DNA of 54,366 bases from Acidovorax sp. (lineage in GTDB: Bacteria > Pseudomonadota > Gammaproteobacteria > Burkholderiales > Burkholderiaceae_C). Below, piece after piece: positions 24,307-32,261 of this stretch. The position numbers and the translations under genes were made by a program. The DNA is taken from positions 1-54,366 of the forward strand of contig NZ_JAJTBB010000067.1 of NCBI RefSeq assembly GCF_021287135.1, in the 5' to 3' direction. Every line of letters starts with the position of its first letter. The first letter of the stretch is position 1. The notes beneath the pieces are model-generated. The model ran no database searches, was not told the DNA's origin, and saw nothing but the letters and a program-made list of their open reading frames with translations.

Positions 24307-25944
24307 TCAGGTCGCAGAACAGGTAAAGCTCTCGGCCTTGGCCGGGTCGCCCGTGCCGTTGTAGCGGGGGAACTTCGGGTACTCGCACACCGGGCGCTGG
24401 GCCAAGGGTGTGGTGGTGCCCGGTGCGAACCGGGTGGCCACCAGCTTGTCGGGTGCAGCGCCCTTTTCCACCCAGGCGTCCATGGCGGCCAGCAGGTCGA
24501 TGGAGCGCGGCTCGGTGCCCGCGCCGTCCAGGTCATGCCCGTTGGAAGGCGAGGTGACCATGCGCGCAAAGGTCTGCACCTTGCTGGCGCCCAGGCGCTG
24601 CTTCACCATGTCGAAGTATTCCGCCGTCCGGTACAGCGACACGCAGGTGTCGCCCAGGCCGTACCAGATCAGCAGCTTGCCGCCGTGGTCGGCAAAGGCA
24701 GCAATGTCCGGGTCGGTGCCGTCGATCATCTCGGCCAAGCGGCTGTACTGGGCCTGGTACAGGGTGGGGTCGTGGGTGAGGATGTTGGCGTTGGGGTTGC
24801 CCTCCACCAGGCGCGCGGCTTCCGTCACGGCCATGTGGTTGAAGGAATCGGGCGCGTCGAAGCTGGTGCCGAACATGTACGACTGCCAGTCCGAGGTAGA
24901 CGCGCCGCCCCGGCCGTAGCGCGGGTAGCCCACGGCGCCGCGCGACAGGGTCACGGGGGTCTGGTGGTCGCTGTAGATAAGGCGGATGGATTCGATCTGG
25001 CCGGCCGTGAGGCAGCTGTCGTTGTCGGCGCCCTGGCACAGCAGCTCGGTGGGCACGTAGTGGCAGGCCTCGATGTTGCCGATGATGCCGTCCTTCAAGC
25101 CGTCGAGCTCGTCGCACGCTGCGGTTTCGGCCTTGGCATACAGCGCGATCTTGGCGGGGCTCATCCAGTTGTCGCGGCTCTTGAAGATGTGGCGCAGCAC
25201 CGTGGGCCCCAGGTTGACCTGGTGCGCCTGCTGGGCGATGGCGGGCTCCATGGCCACCACGCCGTCGTAGTCCTTGGGGTACTTCTGCGTGGAAATGAGG
25301 CCGGACCGACCGCCGTTGGAATGGCCCATGTGGTAGCGCCGCGTGGGGCGCTTGCCGTAGAACTCGGTGGCGATGGCCGTGCCCACCTCCAGCACGAAAT
25401 GGTTGGCATCGAACGCATGGTTGCGCAGCGCCACGTCGCTCTTGCCCCAGGCAAAGCCGCGGATCTGGTGGCCGGAGTCGGAGCTGATCTTCACGAACGG
25501 ATTGGCGGACGGGCCCACCAGCTGCTGGTACCACGGGTCGTCGGTGGGGATGAAGCCGTCAAAGCCGCCGCCGCCGATGGTCAGCGTCTTGCCGTTCCAC
25601 TGCGCCAGCGTGGGCAGCTCCACGGCCCAATGGATAGTGGACTCGGGCGAGGACACGATCTGCCCGCGCACGATGCACACGTCGGGCAACGTGCCCTCGG
25701 CCTTGCGCAGCTCAGTGGCCGTGACCTTGGCGCCGTGCGGCAGGGCGGTGGAGGTGTAGGCCGCGCAGGCTTCGGCCAGGGGCTTGCTGGCCAGCGGGGG
25801 ACTGGCGTCGCCACCGCCGCCACAGGCCGCCAGCGCCAGCGCGGCCAGCAGGCTCAGGGTGCCGGTGCGCCGGTATCCGCCACGCGGGGACGGTGGGTTG
25901 CCAGGGCGTTGCGCCACGGCGGCGCGGGAAGGGTTCGGGAACAT
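24307..25944 (-). CDS. Tannase/feruloyl-esterase family lipoprotein hydrolase
   Basis: The 545-residue secreted hydrolase has a lipoprotein-type signal (lipobox LAAC ending at Cys41, followed by GGGGD). An alpha/beta-hydrolase domain of the tannase/feruloyl esterase family follows. The nucleophile motif is GHSNGG with Ser209. The acid is probably Asp432 in GLGDTC and the base His470 in SNGHD. The family normally has a Cys before the Ser and after the His, joined by a disulfide (CS-D-HC); here both positions are replaced (His208, Asp471). The N-terminal VCIVRGQI and the GGGGFDGFI segments are family-like. A LuxR-type regulator gene lies upstream on the same strand. Confidence 0.82.
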   Translation of the reverse strand: MFPNPSRAAVAQRPGNPPSPRGGYRRTGTLSLLAALALAACGGGGDASPPLASKPLAEACAAYTSTALPHGAKVTATELRKAEGTLPDVCIVRGQIVSSPESTIHWAVELPTLAQWNGKTLTIGGGGFDGFIPTDDPWYQQLVGPSANPFVKISSDSGHQIRGFAWGKSDVALRNHAFDANHFVLEVGTAIATEFYGKRPTRRYHMGHSNGGRSGLISTQKYPKDYDGVVAMEPAIAQQAHQVNLGPTVLRHIFKSRDNWMSPAKIALYAKAETAACDELDGLKDGIIGNIEACHYVPTELLCQGADNDSCLTAGQIESIRLIYSDHQTPVTLSRGAVGYPRYGRGGASTSDWQSYMFGTSFDAPDSFNHMAVTEAARLVEGNPNANILTHDPTLYQAQYSRLAEMIDGTDPDIAAFADHGGKLLIWYGLGDTCVSLYRTAEYFDMVKQRLGASKVQTFARMVTSPSNGHDLDGAGTEPRSIDLLAAMDAWVEKGAAPDKLVATRFAPGTTTPLAQRPVCEYPKFPRYNGTGDPAKAESFTCSAT

Positions 25945-26030
25945 TGCAAAAGTCTCCTGGTATGGTTTTTTCAGGAGCCCGGGCTCGCGGGCTCCGGGGC
26001 GGACGATAGGAAAAGGGCGCGCGATTGCAG

Positions 26031-26048
26031 CCTCTGCAAATGCAGAGG
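26031..26048. promoter_or_regulatory. Perfect 18-bp dyad upstream of the tannase-family gene
   Basis: CCTCTGCAAATGCAGAGG has 8-bp perfect arms around two bases. It is centred about 95 bp upstream of the esterase start and just beyond the LuxR gene stop. Its size and place suit an activator operator for the adjacent LuxR-type protein; no T tract supports a terminator. Confidence 0.5.
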
Positions 26049-26075
26049 GCCCGGGAAACTACCGAGCCGGCGCGG

Positions 26076-27071
26076 CTACACGGCGCGCAGCGCGGCGACC
26101 AGTTCCAGCTTGTTGCGCACCCCCAGCACCGCGTAGGCCGTGCGCAGGTAGGTGCGCACGGTGGCGGGCGTGAGGCCCAGGGCGCCTGCGATGTCCTTGT
26201 GCGAGCGCCCGTGCGCGTACAGCATGGCCGCGCTCAGCTCGCGCGGCGCCAGCGGGGACTTGGCGTGGCGCGAGGCCATGCGGATGGCCACCAGCGGACC
26301 GCAGGGCTCCAGCCGCAGCCGGCAGGGCTTGCTGCCGACGGCCAGGTTGCACGGGGCACCGGGCAGCGCCTGCACCAGCGCGGGCGGCAGGCGCGTGCCG
26401 CTCCAGCCGGGGTAGGCCTCGCCCAACGCCCGGCTGATGCGCAGGCCGGCAAACAGCAGCTCGCCGGACGGCTCGGCCAGCGCAAAGCTGTCCCACGGAC
26501 GCCCGGGCGTGCCGCTGTGCAGGCGTTGCAGCAGCAGATGCCAGTGCTGCAGCAGGTGGGCGACAAACTCGCCAAACAGCACCGTCTCTGCCTCCGTGAA
26601 CTCGGGACGCTGCTGCGGCCGGTACACCGAGACGAAGAACATCAGCCCGCTGTGCGGCAGCTCGGCCGTGAGGGCCATGCAGTGGTGCAGGCCGTGGCGC
26701 TGGCTGAACGCCGCCACCTGCGGGTGCTCGGGCACCTCCGGCGGCATGTCGCGCTCGCGGACCACACCACCCAGCCGGTGCATCGACAGCTGCGCAAAAG
26801 CGTCCACCGCGGCGAGCTCGTTCCACTCCTGGGCGAAGGTCCGGCTCAGGCCGATGCTGCCGTGCAGCCAGTTGCGGGGGCCGCCTTCCACGCCGCCCGC
26901 GGACACTTCGCCCCACCAGGCCGCGTCGAACGGCACCAGCCCGCGCAAGGTCTGCAAAGCCTGCTGCAGCAGTTCCTGCGGCGGGGCCTGCTGGGCAAGT
27001 TCCTGCAGCCGCAACAGGCTGCGGCTGAAGGTGCGCAGGCTGCGCAAGCCATCGGCTTCGGCAACGACCAT
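26076..27071 (-). CDS. LuxR-family helix-turn-helix regulator
   Basis: The 331-residue protein has a long N-terminal region (about 1-250) with GAF-like sensory character: LVPFDAAWWGEVSAG, LHHCMALTAELPHSGLMFFVSVYR and EFTEAETVLFGEFVAHLLQH. A C-terminal GerE/LuxR DNA-binding domain follows (about 265-325: LAPRELSAAMLYAHGRSHKDIAGALGLTPATVRTYLRTAYAVLGVRNKLELVA). The frame is open upstream, but ATG 27071 with GGAGA upstream suits best. It precedes the tannase-family gene on the same strand with a palindrome between, suggesting it controls that esterase. The signal is unknown. Confidence 0.85.
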   Translation of the reverse strand: MVVAEADGLRSLRTFSRSLLRLQELAQQAPPQELLQQALQTLRGLVPFDAAWWGEVSAGGVEGGPRNWLHGSIGLSRTFAQEWNELAAVDAFAQLSMHRLGGVVRERDMPPEVPEHPQVAAFSQRHGLHHCMALTAELPHSGLMFFVSVYRPQQRPEFTEAETVLFGEFVAHLLQHWHLLLQRLHSGTPGRPWDSFALAEPSGELLFAGLRISRALGEAYPGWSGTRLPPALVQALPGAPCNLAVGSKPCRLRLEPCGPLVAIRMASRHAKSPLAPRELSAAMLYAHGRSHKDIAGALGLTPATVRTYLRTAYAVLGVRNKLELVAALRAV

Positions 27072-27141
27072 GGTGTCTCCAGATTTTTTCCGGACATGGT
27101 AGCGGCCGCAGCTGCCGCCGGCACGGCGCCAGCTGCCCCGC

Positions 27142-27200
27142 AAAAGCTATCAAATTAATAGCTTCTTGCGCTTGCGGCACAAGCGTTGGAGGCACATTTC
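27142..27200 (+). repeat. Dispersed repeat, copy b (intergenic)
   Basis: AATAGCTTCTTGCGCTTG, a short spacer, ACAAGCGTTGGAGGCAC and an AT-rich tail match the shared pattern of the six-copy family. It lies between the LuxR-type gene start and the M14 peptidase gene stop. Confidence 0.7.
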
Positions 27201-27249
27201 CTTAAAAAACCGGAAGCGTCTCCCGGTCGGAGCGCAGGGGCGGCCCCGC

Positions 27250-28347
27250 TCACCCGGCCAGGCCATCCACGGCCTGGAACAAGGCCTGGCGCGCCTGGCT
27301 GATGATCTGGCCCTTCCACTGCGGCGTGTCGGTGTAGAAGGCGGCCAGCATCTGCGCCTTGATCCGGGCGGCCTGTTCGGCAGGGGCTTCGGGGTGCAGG
27401 TTCAGCCACTGCTCTGCGCGGATCGCGTCCATCACCTCCAGCACGGGCACGGTGCCGTACTCCATGGCGATGCCGGTGTATTCGGCGTGGGGGCACTCGT
27501 CATAGATGGCGCCCCACATCAGCCCGGTGAGAAAGGCCGAGGTGGACGTGCCGTCGTAGATCGACGTGACGGGCGTGGCGCCGTTGCCGCCCCACCAGCG
27601 GCGGGTGCGGGCCACGGCCGCATCGTCATCGCGGCCGGCGTAGATGCGCTCGCCATGGCCGCTGGGGCCGAGGCCCGTGTGCAGGTCGATCCAGGCGATG
27701 CGCGACGCGATCGCGCCATGGCGGCGCAGCACCTGGCGCAGGGTGCGGTTGCTCCAGGTGGGCTCGGTGCCGCCAAAGAACAGCCCGTCCGGAAACTCGT
27801 GCTGCCCGCGCGAAATGGCGGCCTGCCATGCGGCCTCGCCCCGGGTGGCGATGTACTCCTGCACGGCCGCGGCGTTCTCGGGGCCCGGCGGCCAGTGCGG
27901 CGGCAGCAGCAGCGGGTGCACCTCGCGGTACGCCTCGTTCACCGGCAGCGGGCGCGAGAAGTCCTGGAAATTGCGGTTCAGGTCCACGTTTTCGTGGGTG
28001 AAGCGCCGCAGGTGCGAGAACCCGTAGGGATTGAGCGCATGGATGTACAGCGTGGCGACACCCGCCCCCCGGGCCTTGGCGCGCCACTCGGCATCGCGCA
28101 GCGCATAGACCTGCACGCCACTGCCGCAGTAGCCCTCGACGCCATGGCAGGCGCTGCTCACGATCAGCAGCCGGTCGGCCTGCGGCGGCCCGTCCAGGAC
28201 CACGTCCATGGCCAGGTCTTCGCCGTCGCGCCCCTTGAGCGGGTGCAGGTGCGTCTCGATCGGCAACCCCGCTGTTGCCGCGGCCTCCAGGAACTGGGCG
28301 CGTGCGCGGGCGTAGGTGGGCGAAAAGGCTTCGGCGATACCGGTCAT
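27250..28347 (-). CDS. M14-type metallopeptidase (DUF2817 family)
   Basis: The 365-residue protein belongs to the DUF2817 branch of zinc carboxypeptidases (M14). Zinc ligands are His68 and Glu71 in SACHGVEG and the later His in WIDLHTGLG; the general-base glutamate lies in GIAMEYGT. NPYGFSHLRRFTHENVDLNRNF is a strong family segment. There is no signal peptide, so it is cytoplasmic. ATG 28347 fits the family start. It is followed on the same strand, upstream, by an M20 amidohydrolase gene 98 bp away; the two may act on peptides or N-acyl amino acids. Substrate unknown. Confidence 0.87.
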   Translation of the reverse strand: MTGIAEAFSPTYARARAQFLEAAATAGLPIETHLHPLKGRDGEDLAMDVVLDGPPQADRLLIVSSACHGVEGYCGSGVQVYALRDAEWRAKARGAGVATLYIHALNPYGFSHLRRFTHENVDLNRNFQDFSRPLPVNEAYREVHPLLLPPHWPPGPENAAAVQEYIATRGEAAWQAAISRGQHEFPDGLFFGGTEPTWSNRTLRQVLRRHGAIASRIAWIDLHTGLGPSGHGERIYAGRDDDAAVARTRRWWGGNGATPVTSIYDGTSTSAFLTGLMWGAIYDECPHAEYTGIAMEYGTVPVLEVMDAIRAEQWLNLHPEAPAEQAARIKAQMLAAFYTDTPQWKGQIISQARQALFQAVDGLAG

Positions 28348-28445
28348 GGGCAGGGCTTTCTTCGGGCGGGTTGCGGAGGAAGCAGGGCAGACCGGGGCAC
28401 GGACACCGTCAGGCGTGCCCTTTGGCGCCCCGGGGCGGCGGCGGC

Positions 28446-29657
28446 TTACGCCTTGCGGGCCGGCTGGGCCAGCCACGCCTGGGCCAGCTGGACCCAGTAG
28501 GTGGCCCCCAGCGGGATCAGGTCGTCGTTGAAGTCGTAGCTCGGGTTGTGCAGCATGCAGGGGCCGCCGCCGTGGCCCATCTCGCGGTGGGTGCCGTCGC
28601 CGTTGGCGATGAAGCAGTACGCCCCGGGCTTGGCCTGCAGCATGTAGGCAAAGTCTTCGGCGCCCATGGTGGGCTCCTGCACCAGCACCTTGTCTTCTCC
28701 CACGATGCCGGCCATCACCCTGCGCGCAAACTCGGCCTCGGCCGGCGAGTTCACGGTGGGCGGGTAGTTGCGCACGAACTCGAATTCGCAGGTGGCATCG
28801 TGCGCGGCGCAGTGGTGCTCGGCGATCTGGCGCATGCGCTTTTCAATGAGGTCCGTCACCTCGGTGGTGAAGGTGCGCACCGTGCCCTGCAGCTCGACGC
28901 TGTCGGGCACCACATTGGAGGCCTCGCCCGCATGGATCATGGTGACCGAAATCACGCCGGCGTCCACGGGCTTCTTGTTGCGGCTGATGATGGTCTGGAA
29001 GGCCTGCACCATGCCGCAGGCGATCGGCACCGGGTCGATGCCCGTGTGCGGCAGCGCGGCATGGCCGCCCTTGCCGCGCAGGGTGATCTTGAATTCGCTG
29101 GTGGAGGCCATCACCGGGCCGGGGCTCACGGCAAAGGTGCCCACCGGCATGCCGGGCCAGTTGTGCATGCCGTACACGGCTTCCATGGGGAACTGCTCGA
29201 ACAGGCCGTCCTCGATCATCACGCGGGCGCCGCCGCCGCCTTCTTCGGCCGGCTGGAAGATGAGGTACACGGTGCCGTCGAAATCGCGGTGCTTGGCAAA
29301 GTGCTGCGCCGCCCCCAGCAGCATGGCCACATGGCCGTCGTGGCCGCAGGCGTGCATCTTGCCCGGGTGCTGGCTGGCGTGGGCGAAGGTGTTGAACTCC
29401 TGCATGGGCAAGGCGTCCATGTCGGCGCGCAGGCCGATCGCCCGGCCATTGGCGCCACCGTCCCGCCCCTTCACGATGCCCACCACGCCGGTCTTGCCCA
29501 GGCCCCGGTGGATGGGGATGCCCCACTCGGTGAGCTTTTGCGCCACCACGTCGGCCGTGCGCACCTCTTCAAAGCACAGCTCGGGGTGGGCGTGAATGTC
29601 CCGGCGCACCGCAGCGATACCTGCGGCTTGCGTGACGATGGAATCGATAACGTTCAT
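28446..29657 (-). CDS. M20 family amidohydrolase (hippurate hydrolase type)
   Basis: The 403-residue enzyme of the M20D peptidase family hydrolyses N-acyl amino acids. Metal-binding residues are in HACGHDGH (Cys and His), PAEEGGGGA (Glu pair), MHNWPG (His) and the C-terminal MGAEDFAYML region with its following His. The lid domain spans about residues 190-310. ATG 29657 is preceded by AAGGA at suitable spacing; ATG 29666 would add three residues. It is divergent from argE with 77 bp between starts. Hippurate hydrolase is the usual name, but the acyl specificity is not readable. Confidence 0.88.
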   Translation of the reverse strand: MNVIDSIVTQAAGIAAVRRDIHAHPELCFEEVRTADVVAQKLTEWGIPIHRGLGKTGVVGIVKGRDGGANGRAIGLRADMDALPMQEFNTFAHASQHPGKMHACGHDGHVAMLLGAAQHFAKHRDFDGTVYLIFQPAEEGGGGARVMIEDGLFEQFPMEAVYGMHNWPGMPVGTFAVSPGPVMASTSEFKITLRGKGGHAALPHTGIDPVPIACGMVQAFQTIISRNKKPVDAGVISVTMIHAGEASNVVPDSVELQGTVRTFTTEVTDLIEKRMRQIAEHHCAAHDATCEFEFVRNYPPTVNSPAEAEFARRVMAGIVGEDKVLVQEPTMGAEDFAYMLQAKPGAYCFIANGDGTHREMGHGGGPCMLHNPSYDFNDDLIPLGATYWVQLAQAWLAQPARKA

Positions 29658-29734
29658 GATATGCATCCTTACGATCTCACAGTCTAGCCCGCCGGCCGTG
29701 CATTGCGCCACCCCGGGTTTATTTGCACCGCAAC

Positions 29735-30907
29735 ATGACGCTTTCCCCGCACGCCCTTGAACTTGCGCAAACCCTGGTGCGCATGAACACCGTCAGCCAG
29801 AACTCGAATTTGGAGCTGATCCACTTCCTCCGCGACCATCTCGCGAAGCTTGGTGTGAAGAGCCGCCTCACCTTCAACGAAAGCAAGACCAAGGCCAACC
29901 TGTTCGCCACGCTGGGCGAGGGCAAGCCCGCGGGCGTCATCCTCTCGGGCCACACCGACACCGTGCCCTGGGACGGCCAGGACTGGACCCTGGACCCGCT
30001 GAGCGCCCTGGTGAAGGACGGCCCGGAGGGCCCCAGCCTTTACGGGCGGGGCAGCGCGGACATGAAGGCCTTCATCGGCATCGCCGTGTCGCAGGCCGAG
30101 CAGTTCCTGAACAGCAACGCCCCCTTCGCCGTCCACTACGCCTTCAGCTACGAGGAGGAGATCGGCTGCTTTGGCGTGCGGGAGCTGATTGCCGACCTGC
30201 GCGATGCCGGCATCCAGCCGCTGGCCTGCATCGTGGGCGAGCCCACCAGCATGGTGCCCGCCATCGCGCACAAGGGTGTGTACCGCTACAAGTGCTGCGT
30301 GCGCGGCAAGGAAGCGCACTCCTCGCTCACGCCGCACTCGGTCAACGCCATTGAGATGGCGGCGCGCGTGGTGGGCCGCCTGCGGGACATGGGGGAAGGC
30401 TTCGAGCGCGAAGAGCCGCGGTTCGAGGGCTTTGACGTGCCGTTCTCCACCACCAGCGTGGGCCAGTTCCACGGCGGCATCGCCGACAACGTGGTGCCGC
30501 GCGATGCCGAGTTCCGCTACGAATTCCGCGACCTGCCCACGGCCAACGCCGCGCAGATGCAGGCCGAGGTGGTGGCCTACGCGCGATCGCTGGAACCCGC
30601 GATGAAGAAGGTGGCGCCCGCAGCGGGCTTCGACTTCGAGACCATCTGCGAGATCCCCAGCTTCCTGGGCCGCCAGGACGACCCGGTGACGCGCCTGGCC
30701 CAGAAGCTCTCGGGCGAAAAAGGCACCACGCTGGTGGCCTTCGGCACCGAAGCGGGCCTGTTCAAGAACGCCGGCATCCCCACCGTGGTGTGCGGGCCCG
30801 GCAGCATCCGCCAGGCGCACCAGCCCGACGAATACGTGAGCCTGGAGCAGCTTGCGCGCTGCGAGGCGTTCATGCAAGGGCTGGCGCGCACCGCATCCAT
30901 CGACTGA
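29735..30907 (+). CDS. argE: Acetylornithine deacetylase
   Basis: The 390-residue M20 enzyme removes acetate from N2-acetyl-L-ornithine in arginine synthesis (EC 3.5.1.16). Zinc and catalytic residues are in SGHTDTVPW (His, Asp), GRGSADMKAF (Asp) and SYEEEIGCFG (Glu pair), with VGEPTSM and the final His in RQAHQPDEYV. The start at ATG 29735 fits the family; a TTG 12 bases upstream would add four residues without support. The gene stands divergent from another M20 gene. Closely related succinyl-diaminopimelate desuccinylase is less likely given the ArgE-type VFGTEAGLF and EPTSM segments. Confidence 0.9.
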   Translation: MTLSPHALELAQTLVRMNTVSQNSNLELIHFLRDHLAKLGVKSRLTFNESKTKANLFATLGEGKPAGVILSGHTDTVPWDGQDWTLDPLSALVKDGPEGPSLYGRGSADMKAFIGIAVSQAEQFLNSNAPFAVHYAFSYEEEIGCFGVRELIADLRDAGIQPLACIVGEPTSMVPAIAHKGVYRYKCCVRGKEAHSSLTPHSVNAIEMAARVVGRLRDMGEGFEREEPRFEGFDVPFSTTSVGQFHGGIADNVVPRDAEFRYEFRDLPTANAAQMQAEVVAYARSLEPAMKKVAPAAGFDFETICEIPSFLGRQDDPVTRLAQKLSGEKGTTLVAFGTEAGLFKNAGIPTVVCGPGSIRQAHQPDEYVSLEQLARCEAFMQGLARTASID

Positions 30908-30984
30908 GAGGCCGCCGCTAGGACGGCGACGGCAGCACAAAAAACACGAAGCCCGCAACGGGCGCGCAGCGCCTCAGCGAGGCC

Positions 30985-32133
30985 TCAAGTCTTGACGCGC
31001 CCGTCGCCGGTCAGCATGGACATTTCCACGAATTTCGATGCCGCGTGGCTGGTGGCGCTGAACGACACCGGAAAGCCCGCAATGACCTGGCTGCCCAGGG
31101 CCTCGGTGCCGGTAATGAAGCTCTCGCGCGTGATCTTGCCGCTGGCCTGCGCCTGCCGCAGCCCCTCCGCAAAGATGCGTGCCGCCAAGTAGCCCTCCAT
31201 GCTGGAGTAGTTGGGCTGCACCTTGTCGCCGCCCTTCTTGATGGCCTCCAGGAATTCCCGCGTGATGGGCCGTGACGGCTGGTAGGGCGAGGGCACCACC
31301 TGCGAGACCACCACGCCCGCGCCGTCCTTGCCCAGCGCGTCGGCCAGGGCCTGCGTGCCCACGAACGACACGTTGTAGAAGGTGCCGCCATAGCCCGCCT
31401 TGCGCGCCGCCCGCACGAAGGCCGCGGCCGAGGCGTAGGCCGTGATCTGGATGACCGCGTCGGGCGCCGCGGGCGCCAGCTTTTCCACGGCGGCCTTCAC
31501 GTCGGTGGAATTGCGCTCCACCGTGGCCGTGGCCACGGGGGCCAGCTTGAGTTCGGCCAGCGCGCGCATCACCCCGTCCAGCCCGGCCTTGCCGTAGGCA
31601 TCGTTCTGGTGGAACACCGCGATTTTGCGCAGGCCCAGGTTGGTGAGCTGGCGCACGATGAGCGCCGTCTCGTCGTAGTACGAAGCGCGCACGTGAAAGA
31701 TCAGCCGGTTGAAGGGCTGGCGCAGCGACTCGGCCCCCGTGAACGGCCCGAAGAAGGGCACCTTGTCCTTGGTGAACAGAGGCAGCGCCGCCATGCTGGT
31801 GGGCGTGCCGATGTAGCCGAACAGCGCAAAAACGTCGTCCGCAATCAGCTTGCGGGTGTTCTCGGCGCAGCGGTCGGGCTCATAGCCATCGTCCAGCGTG
31901 CGGATTTCCACCGTGCGCCGGCCCACCCCGCCCTGGGCGTTCAACTGCTCAAAAAACAGCTGGGCCCCCTGATGAAACTGCACCCCCAGCTGCGCGGCGG
32001 GGCCGGTGAACGGCGCCGACTGGCCCAGCACGATGCGCCCCTCGCCCTGCGCGCGCACCAGCCCGGCCCCTGCCAGCGCTGCCGCGCCCAGGCCCACGGA
32101 AAACTGCCTGCGTCCCCAACCCGCTTGGTTCAT
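30985..32133 (-). CDS. Periplasmic branched-chain amino-acid-type binding protein
   Basis: The 382-residue precursor starts with a twin-arginine-like GRRQFSVGLG followed by a hydrophobic stretch and AQG, so export by Tat or Sec is likely. The mature protein is a LivJ/Leu-Ile-Val-type two-lobe receptor: IVLGQSAPFTGPAAQLG, LFGYIGTPTSMAALPLF, KIAVFHQNDAYGKAGLDG and VQPNYSSMEGYLAARIFAEGL. No permease or ATPase genes are nearby, so it is an orphan receptor or works with a distant transporter. It is divergent from the molybdopterin oxidoreductase gene, 128 bp apart. The ligand is unknown. Confidence 0.87.
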   Translation of the reverse strand: MNQAGWGRRQFSVGLGAAALAGAGLVRAQGEGRIVLGQSAPFTGPAAQLGVQFHQGAQLFFEQLNAQGGVGRRTVEIRTLDDGYEPDRCAENTRKLIADDVFALFGYIGTPTSMAALPLFTKDKVPFFGPFTGAESLRQPFNRLIFHVRASYYDETALIVRQLTNLGLRKIAVFHQNDAYGKAGLDGVMRALAELKLAPVATATVERNSTDVKAAVEKLAPAAPDAVIQITAYASAAAFVRAARKAGYGGTFYNVSFVGTQALADALGKDGAGVVVSQVVPSPYQPSRPITREFLEAIKKGGDKVQPNYSSMEGYLAARIFAEGLRQAQASGKITRESFITGTEALGSQVIAGFPVSFSATSHAASKFVEMSMLTGDGRVKT

Positions 32134-32261
32134 GGTGAAATCCCTGCTCTTGTGAATCGAGGGCATCCCTCCGCCCTGCCGGATAGGCAGGCATCCCGGA
32201 CGGTGCCCACCTATGAACGCCCGTTCCAACCCCGACGGCAGTTTACGATCAAGACACAAAG

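Noticed and set aside
25974-25995. GGAGCCCG/CGGGCTCC hairpin upstream of the tannase-family gene as a terminator
   Set aside because: On the transcribed strand it is followed by A residues, not U, and it lies in the leader of the gene it would silence.
30985-32133. Complete branched-chain amino acid ABC transporter locus
   Set aside because: Only the periplasmic receptor is present; no permease or ATPase genes lie beside it.
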